From Candidatus Latescibacterota bacterium (lineage in GTDB: Bacteria > Latescibacterota > UBA2968 > UBA8231): a stretch of 64,000 nucleotides of DNA. This document shows, one piece after another, positions 8,611 to 16,607 of this stretch (positions are counted from its first letter, which is position 1; each line of letters begins with the position of its first letter). The notes beneath the pieces were generated by a model, which searched no databases, was not told the DNA's origin, and saw only the letters and a list, made by a program, of their open reading frames with translations. A program made the translations under genes and the position numbers. Where the stretch lies: NCBI GenBank assembly GCA_022819745.1, contig JAJEGS010000006.1:1-64000 (forward strand), read 5' to 3'.

Positions 8611-8937
8611 TTAATGGGTCGTCAGGGACTTCTCTAGCTCTTTATAGGCGTGCGTCAACTGGGCGCACAGCGCGTTGGCAACCTCGCGCTTGGCCGGATC
8701 CTGGGCGTGTCGGTCGGGGTGGTACTGCTTCATCAACCGCTTCCACGCCGTCTTCACCTCCTCCAGATTCGCCCCATAGGGGAGCTCCAGATTGGCGTAA
8801 TACCCAGCGAGTACCGGGTCTTCGGCCGGTGCGACAGATGCGGGCGGCGGCGGCGGCCAATGCTCGTAGGTATCGCTCGGCTCGCTGGCCGCAGTATGCG
8901 CCCTCACGACGCGGAATATGCGCCCAAGTAAGTCCAT
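8611..8937 (-). CDS. Small J-domain (DnaJ-like) protein
   Basis: The 108-residue product has a variable Pro-rich first half and a J-domain at about residues 45-105: YYANLELPYGANLEEVKTAW, the LMKQYHPDRH motif with the essential HPD, and a closing helix LTHAYKELE. J-domains stimulate the ATPase of Hsp70 (DnaK). It lacks the Gly/Phe, zinc and substrate domains of full DnaJ, so it is a specialised co-chaperone, plausibly for a client in the PspA-like cluster that it heads. No strong ribosome-binding site precedes the ATG; translation may depend on the long upstream minus-strand transcript. Confidence 0.85.
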   Translation of the reverse strand: MDLLGRIFRVVRAHTAASEPSDTYEHWPPPPPASVAPAEDPVLAGYYANLELPYGANLEEVKTAWKRLMKQYHPDRHAQDPAKREVANALCAQLTHAYKELEKSLTTH

Positions 8938-8979
8938 AAATGGCGAAGATACAGGGACTGCCGGACCTTGTCCACCCCC

Positions 8980-11900
8980 TCAATAGGCGAGGGAAGAAAC
9001 GGCCTTGTTGATAATCGACAAAGCCGCGCTGAACATGCCGACCAAGGCCATGCCAACCCCAAACCCCACGCTCAAGACCATGGCGTATTGCCGCCATTGC
9101 TGCTTGCCGTACCGCTTCCAAAAGTAGTACCGAGCCAGCAAGGCACCAATGATTTGTGGAATGAGAAAATGCGGAATGCCGGTGACGCTCTGGACGTATC
9201 CAAAGATCATAAAGATCGGCATTCCCAAAAAGGTCAGAACAAAGTACGCCACTAAGCCGAAGCTAGCTGCGCCGACGATGATGGGCCACTTCCTACCGCC
9301 GAGGGGATGGTGCGTATCCTCGTCGATCAGGCCGTCGCCATCATCGTCGCGGTTGTTGACCAGCTCTTCGTCAATGCCCTCGATGGCCCCCTCCCGATAG
9401 GTCAAGCCTAGAGGGAGAGACGACGCATCGGCCACCAAACCTTGAAGTCGGTCTCCATCCCGCTCCCACTCGACTAGCACCGTAGTCGCGGTCTCCTCCA
9501 CAACCGCAGCAAAGGCGGCCCTTACCTCTTCGCTCTGCCACGTATCCTGCTCAATGCTTTGGCCGTTGATCGTCATAAGGTAGTCGCCGGCTTGCAAGCC
9601 CAAACGGTGGCCTAGCCCCGCTTGGGCTACGGTGGCGACGCGCACCGCGTCATATTCGGTCCAACTCTCTACGAATGACGTGTCCGCAACAAACCCAAGC
9701 CCCAGAGCTTCCCCCGGCCGGCGCACCACAGCGCGACGCATGGTTTTCTCATCCCGTTCCCAAGCGGCAAACACCGAGTCCGCTCCTTGGGTAAAATACC
9801 GATCAATCCGCTCAGTATCCCATTGCGGGACGCGAAGTTCGACGCCGTTTATCGCCCGGAGGCGGTCGCCGTCGGCCAGTCCAAGCTGGCCTCCTAACCC
9901 TTCCGGCTCCACACGCTCGACGAGAGCCGCGATATTGAGGTCGCCGTCGTCGTCCTTGCGGTTGCCGGTAAAGCGCATGTCCTGCCACAGAACCTCAAAG
10001 AGCAAGGGCATGTCCGAGGATCGTTGCAAAGCCTCGCCGTCAAAGCTGGGCAGGCGATCCACTTCAAAGTAGAAATCAACCGAATCGCCCGGAGCCAAAT
10101 TGATCGCAGCTCGGAAGTTGGGGTTCGGCGTGGCAATCGCCATGCCGTTGGGGGGCCAAAGTAGCTGGGGGACATCCGACGAAGTACTAGCCGCAGCGGC
10201 AATTTTCTCAGCGGCCTCCGGCGGCGGTGGTGCGTCCCCGCCGCTGAAGTCCGTGTAGAAGTAGCCTGTCTGCGACCAAGGTTCATAGTCTCGTTTTACC
10301 GGATCGGGCACCTCTAAATCCCTAGTGATCCTCCCCCGCCAGTACCACCAACGGCCGTCCTCCAAATTGGGCGGGCTCCACACGACTTGGCCATTGGGCA
10401 CAATATCCCCTTCCAACTCCTCTCCGGCGCGCCACGTTTTGTTGTACATCGTGGCAGAGAAGGCGAGCGCTCGGTCAAAGGCCTCCAGCGGCCAATAGAC
10501 TTGCGCGTATGGGTAGCTCTCCGAGGGAATGGGACCCAAGCGCCAGAGGAAGTTCCAGTACATCAGACTGACCCCTAAGACGATGGGCAACATAAAGAGC
10601 TCGGCTTTGAGCAGACTGGTAAACCTCATCCCGGTCAGCTCTACTACCCTAAACCCCTCAGCATGTCCGCCGAAGTTGCGGGTCGGAAAGGGCACTAACC
10701 AGATTTCGACCCCGCGAAAACCGGTCATAAAGCGGATGGCGTCTTCGACGTAGGGGATCGAAATGTTTCGGCCAACCAAGCCATCGAGCCGGGCGCTGAC
10801 AAAGGACATGATCGGCGCATAGACAAAGGCGATGAGCACGAAAAGCACCAACAGACCGGTGCTGACCAAGGCGGGAAACAAGGTCTTGGCCAATACGATC
10901 GGATAGATCGCCGCTACGCAAAACAGCGAAGCGCAGACCCACATATTGAAATCGCCGCGGCCTAGGTGTTTTAAGCAGTACCCCCTCACTTCGGCCGGGC
11001 GGAGGCAGTCCGCGTGCTTGCACATCCCCTGCTGGTCGGCCCCTTGGAGCTGGAGCTTCTCCCGCAATTCGGCCTGCTTTTCTCGGCCAGTGGAAAAAAG
11101 CTGGTGAAAGCTGACGATGGTGACCGCGATGGTAATGCCAATGGAAAAGGCGCGCCAAAAGTCGATTCCAGTGACGATGGAGGTTTGGATGGTGTGCATG
11201 CCGAGTTCCCAGCGCGGCAGATAGCCCCATGCGTAAAGAAAGGGACTCATGGCCGTGTGCAGCATCACCCCGGCAAAGGAGCCGATCACCCCCCAGAAGG
11301 GCATGAACAACCCGGCGAATACCGCCCCCAAACTCGTGGAGATCCCCAGCGGCGCAGCCTGTATGATATTGCCGAAATAGGGACTCAACTCCCAGAAGGG
11401 AATCGGCAAGATCGTCACTTTGGACCCCCAGAGCTCGGTAATGACCGGGACCCCTACATAGATGACCCCGAATGACGCACCGATAACCGCGCCAATGCTG
11501 AACACTGGCCACTTCCACGTCTCTCGCTCGGCACCCGAATCCTCGGCCAGTGCCATAGCACTCAACGCCGACATGGGTGCGGTGGGAAAGGGCAATTGCT
11601 CGCGGTCGGAAGTGAGCCGGAAGAGCATGTAGCCGGACGTAAACCAAGCGATGCGGCCCATGATCGTCCCGACCACCAACAGCAGGATCGGGGCCAGCCA
11701 GTCGCGATGAATAAAGGTGCGCTCGGCAATGGCCTCCGAATCGGGCGCGGGTGCCCACCACCACGGCAAGCGGTGCGCTATCCCGAATAGCTCGGCTTCG
11801 GCCGAGGTCACAAAGTACTGACGCCAGAGCAAGCCGAGGAACGCGCCCTCTCCGCCGGCGATCAAGGCACCGGCGACGTACACTAACAGGTAGATCTCTT

Positions 11901-12207
11901 GGCGCCTGAGCGCGGCAAATGATCGCTTCGAGACCTCTAAAAAGAGGATCACCGTCACCCATTGCGCCGCCACGCCTATATCGATACCCGCGTACAGCCC
12001 GAGGAACATCTCGCCCGGGGTCATAATCAGCGAGATGAAGAGCACACCGATAATGGTACGGCTCGTAAAGCCCTCCTCAAAGCGGTCGGGCGCTTGGAGC
12101 AAGTCGCGGTATTCATCGACCTCACCCCATTGGCGCTCCTTTTTTTGTTTGCGATCAAATAGCTGCTGAAAAGACGCAGACAGTCTTTGAAAAAACGCTT
12201 CCATCAT
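8980..12207 (-). CDS. OPT-like transporter with two PDZ domains and a zinc-finger-like loop
   Basis: This 1075-residue protein resembles OPT/DUF6785-type transporters. Multiple membrane helices occupy about 50-550, with EQLPFPTAPMSALSAMA echoing the OPT loop. A zinc-finger-like loop (C396, C401, C411, H414) lies in a soluble linker. A large soluble insert (about 580-970) carries two PDZ-like domains (about 755-830 and 851-925), each with an AGD/ADG-x-L-x-x-I-NG core, and two Asp-rich calcium-loop-like motifs (NRKDDDGDLN at 749 and NNRDDDGDGLIDED at 951). Membrane helices return at the C-terminus. The start overlaps the upstream stop as ATGA (12207-12204), so it is coupled to the M28/FtsX gene. 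Substrate unknown. Confidence 0.72.
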   Translation of the reverse strand: MMEAFFQRLSASFQQLFDRKQKKERQWGEVDEYRDLLQAPDRFEEGFTSRTIIGVLFISLIMTPGEMFLGLYAGIDIGVAAQWVTVILFLEVSKRSFAALRRQEIYLLVYVAGALIAGGEGAFLGLLWRQYFVTSAEAELFGIAHRLPWWWAPAPDSEAIAERTFIHRDWLAPILLLVVGTIMGRIAWFTSGYMLFRLTSDREQLPFPTAPMSALSAMALAEDSGAERETWKWPVFSIGAVIGASFGVIYVGVPVITELWGSKVTILPIPFWELSPYFGNIIQAAPLGISTSLGAVFAGLFMPFWGVIGSFAGVMLHTAMSPFLYAWGYLPRWELGMHTIQTSIVTGIDFWRAFSIGITIAVTIVSFHQLFSTGREKQAELREKLQLQGADQQGMCKHADCLRPAEVRGYCLKHLGRGDFNMWVCASLFCVAAIYPIVLAKTLFPALVSTGLLVLFVLIAFVYAPIMSFVSARLDGLVGRNISIPYVEDAIRFMTGFRGVEIWLVPFPTRNFGGHAEGFRVVELTGMRFTSLLKAELFMLPIVLGVSLMYWNFLWRLGPIPSESYPYAQVYWPLEAFDRALAFSATMYNKTWRAGEELEGDIVPNGQVVWSPPNLEDGRWWYWRGRITRDLEVPDPVKRDYEPWSQTGYFYTDFSGGDAPPPPEAAEKIAAAASTSSDVPQLLWPPNGMAIATPNPNFRAAINLAPGDSVDFYFEVDRLPSFDGEALQRSSDMPLLFEVLWQDMRFTGNRKDDDGDLNIAALVERVEPEGLGGQLGLADGDRLRAINGVELRVPQWDTERIDRYFTQGADSVFAAWERDEKTMRRAVVRRPGEALGLGFVADTSFVESWTEYDAVRVATVAQAGLGHRLGLQAGDYLMTINGQSIEQDTWQSEEVRAAFAAVVEETATTVLVEWERDGDRLQGLVADASSLPLGLTYREGAIEGIDEELVNNRDDDGDGLIDEDTHHPLGGRKWPIIVGAASFGLVAYFVLTFLGMPIFMIFGYVQSVTGIPHFLIPQIIGALLARYYFWKRYGKQQWRQYAMVLSVGFGVGMALVGMFSAALSIINKAVSSLAY

Positions 12208-15200
12208 TCCACTTGCTCAACTTCTGCGGACTCGGCCAACATCTTCTCGGCGACTCCGCGGTGGTGGGCCTTAGACTCTGTGGCGAGGGTGTGCCAGAGC
12301 AGGAACTCTTTCCGCAACCCATTGATAAAGCGGTAGTTGACCCTCTGCCAGAAGGTGTCCTGACCGCTGATCCGCTGAATGTAAATCTCCACTGTATAGA
12401 CGGATTTGACTTCGGTGGGCAAAAATTCGAGCTGCATAAACTGGCTCACTCCCATGTCGAATGGTGCCAGCCACAGCAGGAGTTGCACGGCGTACTCCGG
12501 CCCGCCCTCGCCGGCTTCCTCAACTAACTGGACCTTTTCGGCGTAAAAGTCGCCGATGGACTCCTCGCTATAGGCGCTGAAGTACCCAGCCAAGAATCCG
12601 CACAGGCCCCGCACTTCCCCCTCGCTGACCATAAAGGGAAACTCCATTTCCCAGCGGTCTCCATCAGGGTCAGGCGGCGTCCAGCGCCGGACCGTATCGG
12701 GCACAGCCGTGCGGGCCGCCACCCTAGCCGGATAGATAGTCGAAAGCAAGACTACGGCCATCACGAGCAGCGCCGAGACAATCGCCGCCAGCGACGAGTA
12801 ATTGAGGCTTATTCCCTGCAGCAGATCCAGCACTATGAGTAGTTTACCCAAACTCTGGCCGAGAATATAGCCCAAGGTAACGCCAATAATCGCATAGACA
12901 CATGCCTCGGCCACGAAAAGCAAGGCAATGTGCAGCGGTGCCAATCCCACCGACGAATAAATACCGATCTCGCGGAAGCGCTCATAAACGGCCCCCATCA
13001 TCGCATTGAGCACAATCAGCGCGGCGATAAACATCGGTATCACCAAGGCCCCCAAACCCTCGACATCGGTCAGCCCAATCGAAGTGTAGGAAAATACCTT
13101 AATAGCGGATTCGCCCGGCTCCTGCAGACCAGCAAAAAGCGTAATGGCCAGACGCAAAAGAAAGTCCTCGACCATTTCCTGTCCGCGCTCCCCATCCTCC
13201 ATCCGCACCGCCACTGAGCGCAACATGCCCCCGGCCTCCCGCAGCGTTCCATAGGGCAAGACCAGCACGTTGTCGGATTCTAGGTGGATGAAGGGACGAA
13301 TATCGAGCGCGGATTCATCTACGGCGATGCTCATATTGTCTTGGGCCACCGGCCCGAGTGCTTGGGCACTCGACATCTGGAAATCCGCCGGCGTCAGTGG
13401 TTCGTCGTCGAGGTCGCGAATATCTTCAAAGAGATCGGGATCAAACACGCCCCGCACCACCAAATCTCGACCGAATACCCGCACCGTCGCCGTACCCAAC
13501 TCTGCCGGCCCAATGCCCAACGCCTCGGCCATACCCTCGGCCATCAGGCAGGACGCCTCGTCCTCGCTCGTGAAGAAGCTCCCCCCCACCAGTGCCTGAT
13601 CGATGCCAGTGACGCGCACTTCCTCTGGCATCAGCCCCAGCATCCCCGTCGCCCGCACCACCGAAGTATCGCTGAGGACTTCAATGTACTTCTTCTGCTC
13701 GTCGTCAAAGGCGACGTACCAGTTTCGCGGTACGACCACTCCCTCAGCGGCGAAATGGGAGTGGGCGTAGTCGAGCGTCGGGCGGTTCAGCACGTTCCAA
13801 TTGCGATCGCGGATCAGCACTCCTTCGTAAGTCCCCTCGTGGTCCATCGCAAAGGCCATGTAGCGGATCTGGGTGTTGAACGAGGTGAAGGAGAGCACCG
13901 TAAAGGTGAGCAGAACCAAGGTCAGCAAGGTCAGCCCAGTGCGCAGCTTGCGCCGCCGCATATTGGAAATGCCGAGCATAAAGGCCGCGTAACTGGCACT
14001 GGCGCGGCTGATATCGGTCTCGTGGACGTGGGCTTCCTGCGCCTGATAGGCCTTCATATAGCGGTTGAAGCGGGCGCTAATCATCGATAGTACAAACGCC
14101 GCCATCGCCATGATCGCAAAGGCCAGCAAGATCACCAGAGGTTCGGCGATGTCAAAGGCCGGGTGAACTTGGGAAATGGCGAACCAGATCAATAGCAACA
14201 ATCCCCCAAATCCGGCTAGCTGCCAGCGAATATCGGCTGCCGCAAACAGCAACCGCTCGCCTAAGAAGGCCGTCGGGATGACCAAGGCGAGAAAAAACAC
14301 CATCCCGCTGATAACGTCGTTGAGCGTCTGTAGCACTTCTGGGTACGCTCGCGACGTCACCCCCAGCGCGGCCCGGACATGCCCGACATAGCGCTCCCAA
14401 TCCTTGGCCTCTTCTGCTTGGTGCGCCTTTTCGATCAGACTCTTGCCGCGCTGGTGCAACCGGGCTAGGCGTTGATTTTCAATGGCGTGTTCGCGCAAGG
14501 TGCGCAGCCGCGCCTCGTTGAGCTGCCACATGTCCTCGACGGCCAGCATTCCCGTGCGGACCAGCGATTCCTCCCTGAGCACGTAGCCCCGTCCCCTCGC
14601 CTGCTCTTCGTCTTCGTATCCCTCACTGTTGAGCAAGAGCATGCGGTTGTCGATGATCATCTTGATGCCGTCATCCTCGGCCGCGTCCAGCGGGCCAAAG
14701 ACCACACCGACGGCCTCGGCGTCGTCAGCTCCCCGCGCCAGCCCGAACTGCTTAGGGGCCACCCCGCTCTGGTCGACGATCTTGATCCCCTTGAACGACC
14801 GGAGATAACGCGGGTCAATCATGCTGTAGAAGGGCCGCGAAATAGTGGGAAATACGACGATGAGCTTTTCGTTAGTATTCCAGCGAATTTTGCTGTCGAT
14901 CATCCATTCGTTCACGACCCCACCGCTGAACTTTTGCGCCCTCTCCGAAAGGTCGGGCGCATAGACGATCGCCCCGGTCGCTGGATTAACTTGGTAGGCC
15001 GCTACGGGATAGGCCCCCGTCCGCAAGCCGGCGATATCGGCGACGCCTTGGTCGTCCGTGAGGTGGTACTGTGCCCAGCGCATGCCCTTGTGCGATTTGA
15101 ACCGAGGATCCACTACGACAATGGCGTCGGCGATCGGACGGTCCGGCACTTGACTGCGGCGCGGAAACGAGCGGACCTTGACCCGCAGGGAGCGCAATTT

Positions 15201-16607
15201 GTCCTTGAGCACGGGACCAAAGTCTTCGAGGTCGGCAAACAGGTCCTCGTCGTTGACGGCCCGTGCCAGCATGGCGTTGAGCAGGCGACTTTGGCGGACC
15301 AGATTGTCGATATTCATCCGCTTGGGCGTATCGAACGGGGTATCGACGATGTAGCGGGCGTCGTTGACAGTAACAAACGACAGCGAGACGATTCCGGCGG
15401 TCAGCGCCTGCTGCCCACTGACTGAGACCCCGCCCGGCACAAAAGTTGACCAGTCCATGCCGCGAATCGGGCTGATCCCATTGGCCAGCGGCCGCTCCTG
15501 CTGCAAGCCCAACCGCGCGGACTCCTCCTCGGCATAGGCTGTAAAACGCCGTCCAAAAGGCACGAAGAACCGCTTGAGATCGTAGCTAAAGGTATTGTTC
15601 CAAATTCCCAGCCCATCGGACTGACTCGTCAGGTCAATGCAGATGAAGAGCTTGGGCTTGAGCGGCTCTTCCATCCGCTCGGCGTAGTAGGGATGGAGGC
15701 GGGCGTGGCGCTCGAGGAAATGGACAATCCCCTGCTGCGCTTGGAAATGCGCGCCCGTGGCCACTAGCACCACCGGCCGGCGCGGAGGATGGCGCACCAG
15801 ATGCTCGGCCAGTTCCAACAACGCGGCGATGCCGCTGGTCGTTTCGGCCGCCGGAGCCAAAGCCGGCACCACCGACATGCCGTCGTAGTAGGTTTCGATG
15901 ACAATGGTTTCGTCGGCCAGCGCTGGATCGGTGCCGGGGAACCGGCCCCAGATATTCCAAGCCGTTTCGCGCTGCCAGTCCATCCGCCCCTTGAGCACTA
16001 CAGAAGTTGGCTGCTGGAGCAACCGCTCTTTTAGCCGCAGCCCGGCCTCTCTTGCGATCCAAAAGCGCGGAATATCCAGCGGTGCGGTGGAGTACTTGGC
16101 CGCAGCTTGATTGCGGGTGGTCTCCTCTGGCGCGATGAAGACGATGGCGCGCGCACCCAGCGAAGCGGCCTGCAACCAGCGGCTCCAGCTATTGAACTCC
16201 ATCAGCACCACCCGGCCGTCGAGTTCGAGACCTGCGTAATTTTTCCACTCGCCATCCCCGCCGTAGATCATCTCGCCCTCGTACTCGGGCAGGGTCGGAG
16301 TGCGGACTAAGTTGGGCCACAGGCTGTAGAGGCCATAGCGCTCCCCGCTCTCTGCGAGGAGCAACTCGCCCCCTTGGTCGATAGGTACGGTGACTTCAAA
16401 GGATTCACGAGTCAGCTCGGGCAACCCGATCTCGCGCAGGCGCTGCTCGACGTAATCCGCGGCCTTAGCCGCCCCGGGATAGCCGCTCACTCTAGAGCCA
16501 AGCGACGACAGATAAGCGACGGTTTCGCGCACGCCGTCCTCGCGCGCCCAACCGCTGTTTGCAGTCAGCACGAGAACGCAGAGGATGTAGTAAGCCGAGT
16601 GTTTCAT
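12204..16607 (-). CDS. M28-like pseudo-peptidase fused to FtsX/MacB-type permease
   Basis: I chose the ATG at 16607 because it overlaps the upstream stop as ATGA, giving 1467 residues. A signal peptide (to about 21) precedes an M28 aminopeptidase-like domain (about 25-450) with a PA-type insert. The metal-ligand positions have changed: HYD is YYD (240-242), the second Asp lies in AETTSG (254-259), the Glu pair is AHFQ (286-289), and the last His is Asp in VDTPFDTP. A large extracytoplasmic region, several helices (about 765-910), and an FtsX permease follow, including the signature FREIGIYSSVGLAPLHIALLF. No ABC ATPase is encoded nearby. Probably a non-catalytic binding domain on a mechanotransmission-type membrane protein. 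Confidence 0.78.
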   Translation of the reverse strand: MKHSAYYILCVLVLTANSGWAREDGVRETVAYLSSLGSRVSGYPGAAKAADYVEQRLREIGLPELTRESFEVTVPIDQGGELLLAESGERYGLYSLWPNLVRTPTLPEYEGEMIYGGDGEWKNYAGLELDGRVVLMEFNSWSRWLQAASLGARAIVFIAPEETTRNQAAAKYSTAPLDIPRFWIAREAGLRLKERLLQQPTSVVLKGRMDWQRETAWNIWGRFPGTDPALADETIVIETYYDGMSVVPALAPAAETTSGIAALLELAEHLVRHPPRRPVVLVATGAHFQAQQGIVHFLERHARLHPYYAERMEEPLKPKLFICIDLTSQSDGLGIWNNTFSYDLKRFFVPFGRRFTAYAEEESARLGLQQERPLANGISPIRGMDWSTFVPGGVSVSGQQALTAGIVSLSFVTVNDARYIVDTPFDTPKRMNIDNLVRQSRLLNAMLARAVNDEDLFADLEDFGPVLKDKLRSLRVKVRSFPRRSQVPDRPIADAIVVVDPRFKSHKGMRWAQYHLTDDQGVADIAGLRTGAYPVAAYQVNPATGAIVYAPDLSERAQKFSGGVVNEWMIDSKIRWNTNEKLIVVFPTISRPFYSMIDPRYLRSFKGIKIVDQSGVAPKQFGLARGADDAEAVGVVFGPLDAAEDDGIKMIIDNRMLLLNSEGYEDEEQARGRGYVLREESLVRTGMLAVEDMWQLNEARLRTLREHAIENQRLARLHQRGKSLIEKAHQAEEAKDWERYVGHVRAALGVTSRAYPEVLQTLNDVISGMVFFLALVIPTAFLGERLLFAAADIRWQLAGFGGLLLLIWFAISQVHPAFDIAEPLVILLAFAIMAMAAFVLSMISARFNRYMKAYQAQEAHVHETDISRASASYAAFMLGISNMRRRKLRTGLTLLTLVLLTFTVLSFTSFNTQIRYMAFAMDHEGTYEGVLIRDRNWNVLNRPTLDYAHSHFAAEGVVVPRNWYVAFDDEQKKYIEVLSDTSVVRATGMLGLMPEEVRVTGIDQALVGGSFFTSEDEASCLMAEGMAEALGIGPAELGTATVRVFGRDLVVRGVFDPDLFEDIRDLDDEPLTPADFQMSSAQALGPVAQDNMSIAVDESALDIRPFIHLESDNVLVLPYGTLREAGGMLRSVAVRMEDGERGQEMVEDFLLRLAITLFAGLQEPGESAIKVFSYTSIGLTDVEGLGALVIPMFIAALIVLNAMMGAVYERFREIGIYSSVGLAPLHIALLFVAEACVYAIIGVTLGYILGQSLGKLLIVLDLLQGISLNYSSLAAIVSALLVMAVVLLSTIYPARVAARTAVPDTVRRWTPPDPDGDRWEMEFPFMVSEGEVRGLCGFLAGYFSAYSEESIGDFYAEKVQLVEEAGEGGPEYAVQLLLWLAPFDMGVSQFMQLEFLPTEVKSVYTVEIYIQRISGQDTFWQRVNYRFINGLRKEFLLWHTLATESKAHHRGVAEKMLAESAEVEQVE

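Noticed and set aside
10658..11962. Minus-strand frame of 434 codons inside the second OPT-like gene
   Set aside because: A different frame on the same strand as a gene with PDZ and membrane segments; Arg/His-rich translation typical of frame-shift shadows.
13284..15425. Long plus-strand frames opposite the M28-like/FtsX gene
   Set aside because: Antisense to a gene with clear domains; no ribosome-binding site or recognisable domain.
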